Source of the DNA: CAYNWT01 sp964485095
Lineage (GTDB): Bacteria; Planctomycetota; Planctomycetia; Planctomycetales; Planctomycetaceae
Assembly (NCBI GenBank): GCA_964485095.1
Contig: CAZAIB010000043.1
Coordinates: forward strand, 1-44,092
Reading direction: 5' to 3'
Length of the DNA: 44,092 nt
Shown piece by piece: positions 1 to 8,874 of the stretch. A program made the position numbers and the translations under genes. The notes under the pieces were generated by a model, which saw only the letters and a list, made by a program, of their open reading frames with translations, made no database searches and was not told where the DNA came from. Every line of letters starts with the position of its first letter. The stretch's first letter is position 1.

Positions 1-1791
1 GTTGCGAGTTGGAAGAACGGCAAGTTCAACTACGACGGCCCGAACATCGGCTTCGTCGCGATGGTGAAGCCGAGTGGGTTCGTGCCGAAGCCGGTTCCGA
101 ATTTGAAGTCACTTGATGGGCGGGAAGTGGTACAGCAGTTGCTTCATCCGTCGGCGAAGGTTCGTTTGGCCGCCCAACAACAGATTATCAACCACGCGGC
201 GACGGAACAGGCGGCGATCAAACACGCAGCGATGAGCGATCTCGCCCTGCTTGAGGGTATTGAGGTACACAAAGGGGCGATCGGTGACGCGAAAGAGGTG
301 AAGGGACCGCTCTTCACTAAGGAAGAACTCGTCACCGACATGATCGCGCGAGACTCCCGCAGAGCGCTACTCGATCTGATTTCCGAAAAGCACGCGCCAT
401 TGTTCGGTAGGGTTGCCGCTGTTTTTACCCTAATTCAGCTAGCCGACGGCGGCACAGACGTTCAAACCACTGTGGCGATTCACAGTTTGCTCGCAGAACT
501 TGCTGGTAAGGACCGCACACTTAGACCCTATTGCATACGCGCGTTGGCCGATCGCCGCTCTGGGTATATCGGCGATTATCCACCTGTCCTGGAAGGATTA
601 GCCGATGAGTCACCGGTCGTAGCTGCGGCGTCCATTGTCGGGTTCTCCCGGTTTGTACGCGAGGTGCGGCATCGACTTCGCTTGAGTAACGAAACATTCG
701 GAGCGACGCCGCCGTTGATCTCCGATTCGGAACTTGCGAGAGGATTTGATGGGATCCTCCAGCTGAGCTCATTCAAAGCTGACACAGTCAATGGCGACCA
801 GTGGAAGTCTCCTATGCCAGCACGCGTTGTCCCCCACCTCGCCGTCAAAGCCCTCGTCGACATGAACGCCATCGACGAATGCATCGCTGCCCTTAACGGA
901 CCACATCGTGCCGGAGCACTCTGGGCTCTCAGATCGATGCACGATAAGCGAACCATCGACGGCCTCTTCAAAGTCCTCAGCACCGCTCGCGACGAAGAAC
1001 TCCGGCGCAAGGTCTGGACAACCCTCATCCGTCTCTACCACCGCGAAGGCGATTTCGTTGATGGCGAAAGCCCCAAGTGGTGGGGGACGCGACCGGACAC
1101 CACCGGACCGTACTACCACCGAGTGAAATGGTCTGAATCCGACCGCATCGCCGCGGCGATCAAAGTCGCTCTCTCGGAAGCCGACGAGTCACTCGCTAAA
1201 CACATCAACGAACAACTCAAACGGCACGTCGTGAAACTGGATGGTCTCAGCAGCGCTGACATCGCAGCGATGAAGGAACCGCAGAAGGCCATCGCTGTTC
1301 CTAAAGCCGACCCGAACAACCCTAACCAGGTTGGCAACATGCCATACGAAAAAGCCGTCGCCGCAGCTCTCAAAGCCAAAGGTGATGTTGCGAACGGGCA
1401 GAAGTTGTTCGTCGCTCAGTCGTGCATCGCGTGCCACACGTTCGCCAACGGCCAACAACCAAAGGGACCGCACCTCGTGGACATCGGCAAACGCAGCAAG
1501 CCTGCCGAACTGCTGGAATCGATGCTCAAGCCCAGCAAGAAAATGACGCAGGGCTTCGACACCTGGACCTTCCTCCTGGAAAGCGGCAAAACCCACACCG
1601 GCTTCGTCGTCCTCGAAAGCGCAGAAACAGTCACCATTCGTCAGACGGATGGCCTCTCCAAAGAGTTCCCTCAGGACGAAATCGAAGAACGCGTGAAGCA
1701 AGAACTCTCAATGATGCCCGCCGGAATCGTCAATAGCCTGACCGCTCAGCAAGTTGCCGATTTGTTGGCCTACCTACGGTCGTTAAAATAG
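1..1791 (+). CDS. PVC-type haem-binding protein with HEAT-like repeats, 5'-truncated by window edge
   Basis: The reading frame is open from base 1, so only the C-terminal part (about 596 residues) is present; the ATG at 61 is probably internal. The N-terminal two thirds is helical and HEAT-like (alternating short helices such as VRLAAQQQII, RALLDLIS, GALWALRSM). The C-terminal 130 residues form the haem-binding domain called Pirellula/Verrucomicrobium type: 'GDVANGQKLFVAQSCIACH' with a CXXCH motif at 1423-1437, a distal segment with MTQGFDTWTF, and an ending QVADLLAYLRSLK. Proteins of this family are large, exported and join a beta-propeller or dehydrogenase-like N-terminus to HEAT repeats and a cytochrome c-like domain; the missing 5' part probably holds the propeller. 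The substrate is unknown. The next gene starts 6 bp downstream on the same strand. Codon use looks like that of its neighbours. Confidence 0.85.
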   Translation, partial: VASWKNGKFNYDGPNIGFVAMVKPSGFVPKPVPNLKSLDGREVVQQLLHPSAKVRLAAQQQIINHAATEQAAIKHAAMSDLALLEGIEVHKGAIGDAKEVKGPLFTKEELVTDMIARDSRRALLDLISEKHAPLFGRVAAVFTLIQLADGGTDVQTTVAIHSLLAELAGKDRTLRPYCIRALADRRSGYIGDYPPVLEGLADESPVVAAASIVGFSRFVREVRHRLRLSNETFGATPPLISDSELARGFDGILQLSSFKADTVNGDQWKSPMPARVVPHLAVKALVDMNAIDECIAALNGPHRAGALWALRSMHDKRTIDGLFKVLSTARDEELRRKVWTTLIRLYHREGDFVDGESPKWWGTRPDTTGPYYHRVKWSESDRIAAAIKVALSEADESLAKHINEQLKRHVVKLDGLSSADIAAMKEPQKAIAVPKADPNNPNQVGNMPYEKAVAAALKAKGDVANGQKLFVAQSCIACHTFANGQQPKGPHLVDIGKRSKPAELLESMLKPSKKMTQGFDTWTFLLESGKTHTGFVVLESAETVTIRQTDGLSKEFPQDEIEERVKQELSMMPAGIVNSLTAQQVADLLAYLRSLK

Positions 1792-1797
1792 AACGCT

Positions 1798-3177
1798 ATG
1801 CGGTTAGCGATTCAATGTCCGTCCTGTAAGGTGCGGTTGAAAGTTGAGCAGCGTTTGCTTGGCAAACGCGTTAAGTGCCCCGGCTGTGCGCAGCCGATCA
1901 CGCTGAAAGTCAAGCAGCCGAAGCCTAAAGCATCGGCTCCGGACACCAAGCCACCAAAGAGCCTTCGCCCCGACGAACCGACGTTGCCCACGATGGAAGA
2001 AGGGGCAGAAACGTATGGAGTGAAATCTTCGTCGACACGTTCGGCTCAACGCGATGAACCGACTGAGTCGATCCAAACTCCGGCCATGACGCCGAATCCA
2101 TTGCCGAGCCCGCGGCCTCGACGGACTAACGAACCAGTCGTTCAACGCGAACGGAAAAAGAAGCCGATCAAACAGAAGGAAGAATCCGCCACAGACAGAC
2201 GCTGGCTACTGTACAGTGCTCTGCTGGCGACCATGATTCCGCTTGTCTTCTCTATCTTCATGGGGGACAGCGACGTCATTGAACGGCTGGAACGCTCGCT
2301 GACTGAGAACGCCGGACAGCTGGCGGATCTCGACGCTGACGCTTCGATGGACGACCTGATTAATGCGTTGCCGGATCAAAAACTGACCGGGGCTCACCTG
2401 TCGCGGCAGACCTGGCTGCATTGGGTTTACGCGGGAGCTAGTCTGGTCGGGTTTGTCGGCTTTTACATGCTGCTGTTCAGCAACGTCCAGTCTGCGCGGG
2501 GATTGATGATCGGCTCGGCGTTGTTTACTGCGACGGTGGGAATACTTCTGCTGCTTGGCTTTCAGTGGGTCACTGCCTTCACAGCCGGTACGCGCATTGT
2601 CCCGCGCGGTCTGATTGGACTGTTGTTTCTGGTCGTCAAGCTGATCGGCTATTCGTACTCGGCGGCATTGGACCCGGGCAACGGTTTCATCTCCAGCATG
2701 CTGGGGTTCACGTTTGGCGTGGGTCTGTGTGAGGAGATTTGCAAAGCCATTCCGGTGGTCGTGTTCCTGAAAGAAAGCCGGCAAGCGACGTGGCGGACCG
2801 CCTGTTTAATTGGGTTGGCTAGTGGAGTTGGCTTTGGTGTTTCCGAAGGCATCGCGTATTCAGCGGACTACTACAATGGGCTCATGGGTCTGGACATTTA
2901 CCTGGTCCGGTTCATTTCCTGCGTCGCTTTGCATTCCGCGTGGGCGGGTGGAGCCGCCGTGTTGATGTACTTCAATCAAAGCTATCTGCCTGGTGAAGCA
3001 GAGAGTTGGATTGACGTCTTGATTGGGATCGCCGTGTACATGGGCGTCGCTATTGTTCTGCATGGTCTGTACGACACGCTGCTGAAGCAGGAGTATGAAA
3101 TAGGGGCGTTGGTAACGGCAATCGCGAGCATCGGTTGGTTCGTCTTTATCATTGAACGGATTCGAGACGAAGACTAA
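1798..3177 (+). CDS. PrsW-like intramembrane metalloprotease with N-terminal zinc ribbon
   Basis: This 459-residue protein starts with a zinc ribbon (Cys7, Cys10, Cys27, Cys30) of the kind many planctomycete membrane proteins carry. A charged, proline-rich linker follows (about 38-135). The rest is a polytopic membrane domain of about eight hydrophobic segments. Three PrsW (CAAX-protease-like, M82) signatures are visible: the EExxK motif with Glu312/Glu313, FGVSEGI about 35 residues later, and a histidine in LHSAWAG. PrsW-family proteases cleave membrane-anchored anti-sigma factors, or are of unknown target; the substrate here cannot be inferred. A soluble loop (about 155-200) lies between the first two membrane segments. 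The gene begins 6 bp after the preceding stop, so it may be cotranscribed with it, although no functional link is obvious. Family assignment is good; proteolytic activity is inferred. Confidence 0.85.
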   Translation: MRLAIQCPSCKVRLKVEQRLLGKRVKCPGCAQPITLKVKQPKPKASAPDTKPPKSLRPDEPTLPTMEEGAETYGVKSSSTRSAQRDEPTESIQTPAMTPNPLPSPRPRRTNEPVVQRERKKKPIKQKEESATDRRWLLYSALLATMIPLVFSIFMGDSDVIERLERSLTENAGQLADLDADASMDDLINALPDQKLTGAHLSRQTWLHWVYAGASLVGFVGFYMLLFSNVQSARGLMIGSALFTATVGILLLLGFQWVTAFTAGTRIVPRGLIGLLFLVVKLIGYSYSAALDPGNGFISSMLGFTFGVGLCEEICKAIPVVVFLKESRQATWRTACLIGLASGVGFGVSEGIAYSADYYNGLMGLDIYLVRFISCVALHSAWAGGAAVLMYFNQSYLPGEAESWIDVLIGIAVYMGVAIVLHGLYDTLLKQEYEIGALVTAIASIGWFVFIIERIRDED

Positions 3178-3282
3178 CGCGGTCGCGCTTGCGGTAGGCG
3201 TTATTTCGCGTTCGTCGCAAGACATCGACGCAGGCCAAACGTAACATGAAGTTCGCCACGATCTCTTCATTGGAGCCGACGG

Positions 3283-5385
3283 ATGTCTTCTCGAATCGGA
3301 TTGCTGCTTGGTTGCCTGATTGCTACCGTTCACGCCCTGCCCGCCTATGCCTGCCAGGACGCTGATGTCCCGGCGAAAGATTCGCGGCTCGCGAAGTACC
3401 GCAACATCTACGACAAGCTGCATCCGTGGACTCCGCCGACAACTCAGAAGGCGTGGGTGACTGAACGCCAACGCATTCGCGAACGACTTCTTGTCAGCAA
3501 TGGCCTGTGGCCGCTTCCCGGGAAATCAAACCTGGAACCGCAACTCGGCAAGGTCATTCAACGCGACGGGTACACCGTCCAGCATGCCATGTTTGCCAGT
3601 CGGCCTGGACACTACGTGACGGGCCTGATTTATCGACCCGCCAACGTGACCGGTAAAATACCTGGCATTCTTTGCCCGCACGGCCATTGGAAGAACGGCC
3701 GGTTCTACGACGCGGGTGAGAAGAAGGCCGCGGAACAACTTAGCAAGAACGCCGAGTCCATTCCGGAAGCCGCTCGGTCTCCGCTGCAGGCTCGATTTGT
3801 CCAACTGGCTCGAATGGGATGTCTGGTTTTTCATTACGACATGGTTGGCTACGCCGACAGCACAGCGATTGATCACCGCAAGCAATTCAATGACGCTCAG
3901 GCTTTGCTGTGGCTAAACAACAAGATGGGTCTGCAAACGTGGAACTCTATCCGTGCTCTGGATTTTGTGGCTGGACTGCCGGAAGTCGATTCGAACCGGC
4001 TTGCCGTTACTGGGGCCAGTGGCGGCGGAACACAATCGTTCGTGCTGGCGGCATTGGATGATCGGTTGGCCGCGGCGTTCCCGGCGGTAATGGTCTCAAC
4101 CAACATGCAGGGCGGATGCGTTTGTGAAAACGCCAGTTACATGCGTATCGGAATCAACAACGTCGCGATCGCGGCCTTGTTCGCTCCCAAACCGCTGGCC
4201 ATGAGCGGTGCGGACGACTGGACCATCGACATGGAAACAGTTGGTTTGCCTGAACTCAGGCACGTCTATTCCCTGTACGGCAAGCCGTCGCTGGTGAATG
4301 CGAAGGTGTGGCCGGAGTTCAAACACAACTACAACAGCCACGCCAGGCACATGATGTATGACTGGTTCAATGAGCATCTTAACTTGAACATCGATGAGGA
4401 AATCAAAGAGGGCAACTTCAAACCGCTCAGTGAGGAAGAGTTCACCGTTTTCTCTTCTCTCGAAAAGCCATCAGACATCAGGGACGCAGTCGCGCTTCGG
4501 AAGTCGATGCAGGAAACTGCTAAGCAGCAGTTTGAATCGCTTCTTGAAGGACCAGACCCAAAGGCCACGATTGCTCGATATCGTGAAGTCGTCGGCGCGG
4601 CTGTGCGTGTGATGTTTGATGTGCCCGAACACGGAATCGGGGAAATCAACTCAACACGAATTGATTCACCAAATTCCATGACCGTCATGGCTGCGGAAAG
4701 AGGGTTACCCAACGGCGGCACTCGAACCTACACCTATGCCTACAAGGGCCGGGGCGGCAAAGACAGACCGGTCGTCGAGTGGTTCGACGGCGAGGGACCC
4801 GAAAAACTCATTCAGCAAGCCAAATTTCTGGAACTGGCTGATGACGTGAGTCAATACGGAGTACTACTGACCCGGGGCTACTTTGGACAGGGTTTATCGG
4901 CCGAGAAGCTGACAGAAATCCGCGGACCTGTGGATCAAAACTACGCGGGGCTTACCTATTGCTACAACCTACCGTTGTTCGCCGAACGTGTTCGAGATGC
5001 CGCGGCGGGTCTGCGTTCCGTCAACCACATCAACGCAACTGTTTCAGCCGTTGTGGGAACCGGTTCGGCCGGCCCAATCGCTTTGATGGGTGCGGCAGCA
5101 AGTGGTGTTGATGTTGAACGGGTTATCGTCGACCTGGACGGGTTCTCGTTCTCAAAGGTCACATCAACCGATAGCGAAATGATGTTGCCGGGCGCGATGC
5201 GGTATGGGGACATCGGCGGACTGGCAGCGCTTGTGCTGCCGGCTCAGCTTGATCTCTATGGAACCAGGGGGATCCCAAAGGAAGCTCTTCGTGCGTTGAT
5301 GCGAATGGGCGAGCTAACGAAGTCGAAGATTACGCTTCACGAAGAACGGCTAACGCACGCGGAAGTTCTCAAACTGCTGCGATGA
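3283..5385 (+). CDS. Secreted tandem alpha/beta hydrolase (acetyl xylan esterase-like)
   Basis: The protein has 700 residues and an N-terminal signal peptide ending near AYACQD. Residues about 30-400 form an alpha/beta hydrolase fold of the acetyl-xylan-esterase/dienelactone-hydrolase-like group common in planctomycetes. Visible landmarks are the oxyanion-side segment LCPHGHWKNG, VFHYDMVGY, the nucleophile elbow TGASGGG with Ser246, a possible acid at GADDW, and a histidine near EFKHNYN. Residues about 400-700 look like a second, degenerate hydrolase-like unit: GTGSAGPIAL stands where an elbow would be, but I see no clear serine triad. Likely role: hydrolysis of esters on polysaccharide-derived substrates outside the cytoplasm. 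It is preceded by about 105 bp of non-coding DNA and is convergent with the flavoprotein gene that follows. ATG 3283 precedes the signal peptide directly. Confidence 0.75.
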   Translation: MSSRIGLLLGCLIATVHALPAYACQDADVPAKDSRLAKYRNIYDKLHPWTPPTTQKAWVTERQRIRERLLVSNGLWPLPGKSNLEPQLGKVIQRDGYTVQHAMFASRPGHYVTGLIYRPANVTGKIPGILCPHGHWKNGRFYDAGEKKAAEQLSKNAESIPEAARSPLQARFVQLARMGCLVFHYDMVGYADSTAIDHRKQFNDAQALLWLNNKMGLQTWNSIRALDFVAGLPEVDSNRLAVTGASGGGTQSFVLAALDDRLAAAFPAVMVSTNMQGGCVCENASYMRIGINNVAIAALFAPKPLAMSGADDWTIDMETVGLPELRHVYSLYGKPSLVNAKVWPEFKHNYNSHARHMMYDWFNEHLNLNIDEEIKEGNFKPLSEEEFTVFSSLEKPSDIRDAVALRKSMQETAKQQFESLLEGPDPKATIARYREVVGAAVRVMFDVPEHGIGEINSTRIDSPNSMTVMAAERGLPNGGTRTYTYAYKGRGGKDRPVVEWFDGEGPEKLIQQAKFLELADDVSQYGVLLTRGYFGQGLSAEKLTEIRGPVDQNYAGLTYCYNLPLFAERVRDAAAGLRSVNHINATVSAVVGTGSAGPIALMGAAASGVDVERVIVDLDGFSFSKVTSTDSEMMLPGAMRYGDIGGLAALVLPAQLDLYGTRGIPKEALRALMRMGELTKSKITLHEERLTHAEVLKLLR

Positions 5386-5395
5386 CTTTTACCCG

Positions 5396-6001
5396 CTACA
5401 CGGCGACCCACTGTGCAACCGGGTCGCCGGAACTGTAATCGAAACGAGCCCGAAAGTTGGCTTCGCGATCGAGTTTGAGCCAGTCGATTTCGCTGACGGT
5501 CACAACGATCACAGCAAAGTTGGGCCGAGCGATAGCGAGTTCTTCTTCGGTTGGAACACGCCCGATAACAGAATCCGGCAGATTACTGTCCGGCTGCTGC
5601 ACTCTGGTTCCGGGCGGTTGCGGAGCCAGGTAACCACGACGACTGGACGCTGCCGCGCTGTACCATTCAGCATCTGCGGTTGAGTCATCAGTGTGCACGG
5701 TCGCGGTACCCAGCACGGTAACCTGTGTCATCGCGCTAGGATCGTAGAACACCACGCTCACACGATTGTCTTCTCGCAGCTGCTCAATCTTGGGAGAACG
5801 CACATCGGTGTGAAACACCAGTGACCGCTCAGCGGCGTTGATGTTTCGCAGGACGATAGTCCGAGCGTGTGGACCTCCGCGGGCGCCGACAGTGGCCAGA
5901 ACAGGAAGTCGCCAGGTGTTTCCCGGTTCGGTACAAGCCGCAGACAGGCCTCGCCAGATCTCGGATTCGATTCGCGGCAGCTCCAACCGGCTGTCACTCA
6001 C
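5396..6001 (-). CDS. Pyridoxamine 5'-phosphate oxidase family (FMN-binding, Alr4036-like) protein
   Basis: This is a small flavin-binding split-barrel protein. Typical landmarks are IWRGLSAA, WRLPVLATVG, ARTIVLRNI, VFHTDVRSPKI, VSVVFYDPS, SSRRGYLAPQPPGT and the C-terminal WLKLDREANFRARFDY. These match the PNPOx family, subgroup with an Alr4036-type FMN domain, rather than PdxH itself; a true vitamin B6 role is not shown. Likely activity: FMN- or F420-dependent redox chemistry on a small molecule, in the cytoplasm. I chose the GTG at 6001 (201 residues). It overlaps the kinase stop in the sequence GTGAGTGA, typical of translational coupling, and is preceded by a weak GGAAG. An ATG at 6061 would add 20 residues and overlap the kinase by 68 bases. 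The family homology starts only after either codon. Confidence 0.75.
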   Translation of the reverse strand: MSDSRLELPRIESEIWRGLSAACTEPGNTWRLPVLATVGARGGPHARTIVLRNINAAERSLVFHTDVRSPKIEQLREDNRVSVVFYDPSAMTQVTVLGTATVHTDDSTADAEWYSAAASSRRGYLAPQPPGTRVQQPDSNLPDSVIGRVPTEEELAIARPNFAVIVVTVSEIDWLKLDREANFRARFDYSSGDPVAQWVAV

Positions 6002-7622
6002 CGTCAGTATCTTCCGGGCCACCGGGTTCAGCAGGTCCGCTTTCTCCAGCGCCCAGGCCAAACTCTTTCAGTTTCGTGCCGCCCCACGCCATCAGGTCCT
6101 GGCTGTACAGAAACAGTATTGCGCCAATGGCGGCAATGACCACCAGGTAGATGATCAGCGTCGTGTAGCCAATCAATGCGTCCTTGATGTTCCGGAGCAA
6201 CCGCCAACGGTGCCGGTTCTTTTCCGCTTTATCAACCTGCTTGTACAGATCGACCATCGAGTGCTGTTTGTCTTTCGCCCGTTTCTTGACGATGCTTTTC
6301 TCAATCGCAGCAGTAAAGTCATCAAACTGCGCGATTGGAGTCCATTCGTGATCCGGGTTTATCTTCGCGCGGCTCTTGGCGTCGACGACACCTTTCCGAA
6401 TGTTTTGCAGAACCTGCGCGGTGGACATCTTGGTCAGCGTTTTCTTACCGCGTTCGTCGCGGTGCTGAACGAACCAGATTTTCTCAACGCGTTTTTCAAC
6501 GTTCTGGCGTTCAGCATCTACTCGTGAAGACGCCAAAATAGGCTTGGCCTTCTTAGTCGGGCTTGGTGTCGCCACCATCGTTTGAGCTCCCGCCCGCGCC
6601 GCGGTTGGCAGAGCCGGCTTTGCGCCGTCGATAAACGACAGTGCGAAGGAGGCCAGACTGAGTGACGACAAGTCAGCGATGATCTCGGCACAGCTGCCAT
6701 AGCGGTGTTCCGGATCTTTCGCCAGCATCTTCTCAATCATCAGACTAAGTCGCTCAGGCACTTCCGGGTTCAAGGACCTGGCAGAGGGGAACTTACCGTC
6801 TTCTTTCTTCAGGATCAGTTCCAGTGCTGAGTCCGCCATGAATGGCAGCTCGCCGGTGACCATGTGGTACAGCGTTGCTCCAAGAGCGTAGATGTCGCTG
6901 CGGTGGTCCACATACTTCGCGCTGCGAGCCTGTTCGGGAGCCATATACAACGGCGTTCCCAAACCCGCACCACTTTGGGTCATTGAGTTATCTTCGTCCA
7001 GCGCTTTGGCCAAACCAAAGTCGGCAACCTTGGTCACTCCCTTGCTGGTGATCAGAATGTTGTCTGGCTTTATATCGCGATGCACGATGTTGATGTCGTG
7101 AGCAGCGCTCAAACCGCTCGCGGCTCCAAGGATGATGTTCAGTGCGTCGCCGACGCTTAGCTTGCCCAGGTGATCCAGCCAATCCTGAGCACTCTTGCCG
7201 TCCACGTATTCGATGGCGGCGAAGTGAATGCCGCGTTGGCAGTCAACGGCGTAAACCTTGACTGCGTTTTGATGATCCAGCTTCGCCATCGACCGCGCTT
7301 CACGGACGAAGCGTTCGACGAAGTCCTTCCGCTTTGAAAGATCTTTGGAGAGCGTCTTCAGTGCAACGACGCGATCCAGGCTGATCTGCGTCGCCAGATA
7401 AACGACACCCATCCCGCCCTGGCCAAGCTTCTTCTTAAGCTTGAAGTCACCGAGCTGGTTGACTTTCGATTTCTTCTTTTTCTCAGGACCTGAGGACATC
7501 TGTGTGGATGGAATTTTGGCCGGCCGAGCATCACGTGCAGTCGTGTTGGGAGACTGGCTTCCAGGCTCCCGAGGGACGAACGTTGCACTTGGCTCGTCGT
7601 AGGTGGTGGGTTGCATCGACAT
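5994..7622 (-). CDS. Membrane-anchored Ser/Thr protein kinase with GYF-like module
   Basis: Read from the ATG at 7622, the protein has 542 residues. A disordered, Ser/Thr/Pro-rich head (1-55) precedes a complete Hanks-type kinase domain: glycine loop GQGGMGVV (67-74), catalytic Lys89 in VALK, HRDIKPDN with Asp183, DFG at 201-203 and the APE motif at 228-230. An activation-loop segment SMTQSGAGLGTPLYMAPE is typical of bacterial kinases. After the kinase domain, about 390-450 resembles a GYF_2-type module (IWFVQ...STAQVLQNIRKGVVDAKSR...EWTPIAQF). One transmembrane segment (TTLIIYLVVIAAIGAILFL) lies near the C-terminus, so the kinase domain is cytoplasmic and tail-anchored. An in-frame start at 7742 is possible but adds 40 unconserved residues. 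The stop overlaps the flavoprotein start. The signal it senses is unknown. Confidence 0.9.
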   Translation of the reverse strand: MSMQPTTYDEPSATFVPREPGSQSPNTTARDARPAKIPSTQMSSGPEKKKKSKVNQLGDFKLKKKLGQGGMGVVYLATQISLDRVVALKTLSKDLSKRKDFVERFVREARSMAKLDHQNAVKVYAVDCQRGIHFAAIEYVDGKSAQDWLDHLGKLSVGDALNIILGAASGLSAAHDINIVHRDIKPDNILITSKGVTKVADFGLAKALDEDNSMTQSGAGLGTPLYMAPEQARSAKYVDHRSDIYALGATLYHMVTGELPFMADSALELILKKEDGKFPSARSLNPEVPERLSLMIEKMLAKDPEHRYGSCAEIIADLSSLSLASFALSFIDGAKPALPTAARAGAQTMVATPSPTKKAKPILASSRVDAERQNVEKRVEKIWFVQHRDERGKKTLTKMSTAQVLQNIRKGVVDAKSRAKINPDHEWTPIAQFDDFTAAIEKSIVKKRAKDKQHSMVDLYKQVDKAEKNRHRWRLLRNIKDALIGYTTLIIYLVVIAAIGAILFLYSQDLMAWGGTKLKEFGLGAGESGPAEPGGPEDTDGE

Positions 7623-7827
7623 AGGTGATTTCGAAACATCGAAGTCATTGGTGCCAACCGCGTGGCACCGCACCCAAGTCTTAGTCAGATTATGCACGTT
7701 TACGCCGCCGTACGCCAATGCGAACCTGGATTCGCACCGCAATAACCCGCTATGCGGCTCCTGCCGATTGTGACGCCAACCAATGTCGTGGTGCTCACAT
7801 TATCGCCCTGTCAGGCGGACTGCGGTC

Positions 7828-8718
7828 TCAGGCGATCTTCCACTCGAATCCGACATCAACCAGCTTCTCGTAAGCTTCGATGTACTTTTCGCGTGTCCGG
7901 GCGATGATATCGTCCGGCAGCTCTGGCGGTTCGCTGTTCTTATCCCAGTCAGTTTGTTCCAGCCAATCTCGGACAAACTGCTTGTCGAACGACGCCTGTC
8001 CTCTGCCTGGTTCGTACTGATCGATGGGCCAGAACCGAGAACTATCGGGTGTCAGGACTTCGTCGACCAACATGATCTCGCCGTCCAGCATGCCGAACTC
8101 AAACTTCGTATCGGCGATGATAATGCCTCGCGTCTTCGCGTACTCGGCACCTTTGTTGTAGATGGCGAGGCTCATGTCACGCAGCTTTTCTGAGAGCTCA
8201 GTACCGACTTTCTCGCACATCACTTCAAACGAAATGTTCTCGTCGTGGCCCGTCTCTGCTTTCGTTGCGGGCGTGAAGATAGGTTCGTCCAGCTTCGCGC
8301 TTTCCTGTAGTCCCGCCGGAAGTGGGATACCGCAAACGGTTTGAGATTCCTTGTACTCTTTCCAGCCCGAACCAGACAGATAGCCGCGGACAACACATTC
8401 GACCGGGATCACGTCGCCCCGTTTGACCACCATGCTGCGACCCTGCAGGTCTTCCAGTGGAGCACCATCGGGAAGTGGTACGTGCTCAGGATCCATGCTT
8501 AGAAAATGATTCGGGACATCCAGTCGCCGGAACCACATGTCGCTAAGTTGAGTCAGCACTCTCCCTTTGTCCGGGATTCCGCTGGGCAGAACCCAGTCAA
8601 ATGCACTGATGCGGTCAGTCGCAACAAACAGCAACCGGTCGTCAAACTCGTAAATGTCTCGTACCTTCCCGCGTTTGACCGGGATGTCCGCGAGTTCACT
8701 CTTGAGGAATGCCGCCAT
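7828..8718 (-). CDS. purC: Phosphoribosylaminoimidazole-succinocarboxamide synthase (SAICAR synthetase)
   Basis: PurC condenses CAIR with aspartate using ATP, in de novo purine synthesis. The 296 residues match the longer PurC form: substrate/ATP segment KRGKVRDIYEF, LLFVATDRISAFDW, the loop GIPDKGRVLTQLS, and VVRGYLSGSGWKEY, then IIADTKFEFG (catalytic and metal-binding region) and LTPDSSRFWP with YEPG. Length and all motifs are complete, so the gene should be functional. ATG 8718 is the natural start because the protein begins only a few residues before the conserved KRGKVRD. The gene stands alone, divergent from the barrel-protein gene at 8875, with about 155 bp between the starts that must hold both promoters. 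No PurR or riboswitch motif could be recognised. Confidence 0.97.
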   Translation of the reverse strand: MAAFLKSELADIPVKRGKVRDIYEFDDRLLFVATDRISAFDWVLPSGIPDKGRVLTQLSDMWFRRLDVPNHFLSMDPEHVPLPDGAPLEDLQGRSMVVKRGDVIPVECVVRGYLSGSGWKEYKESQTVCGIPLPAGLQESAKLDEPIFTPATKAETGHDENISFEVMCEKVGTELSEKLRDMSLAIYNKGAEYAKTRGIIIADTKFEFGMLDGEIMLVDEVLTPDSSRFWPIDQYEPGRGQASFDKQFVRDWLEQTDWDKNSEPPELPDDIIARTREKYIEAYEKLVDVGFEWKIA

Positions 8719-8874
8719 GGTTCTGTCTTGTTTCTCGAAGTTGCAAGGGTGAAAGGTATCGAATGGCCGACTTTAGCACCTGCCTGTGTTCTTGAACAAC
8801 GCATGGGGCAGAAGTAAACTCGACAAGGCAAGTGAAGATAAAACAACCGCGCAGTGTCGGGAAGGAACAACCTA

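Noticed and set aside
2206..2784. Minus-strand open frame inside the PrsW-like gene
   Set aside because: Shadow of a clear membrane protein gene with conserved motifs; the product is Gln/Arg-rich without domain.
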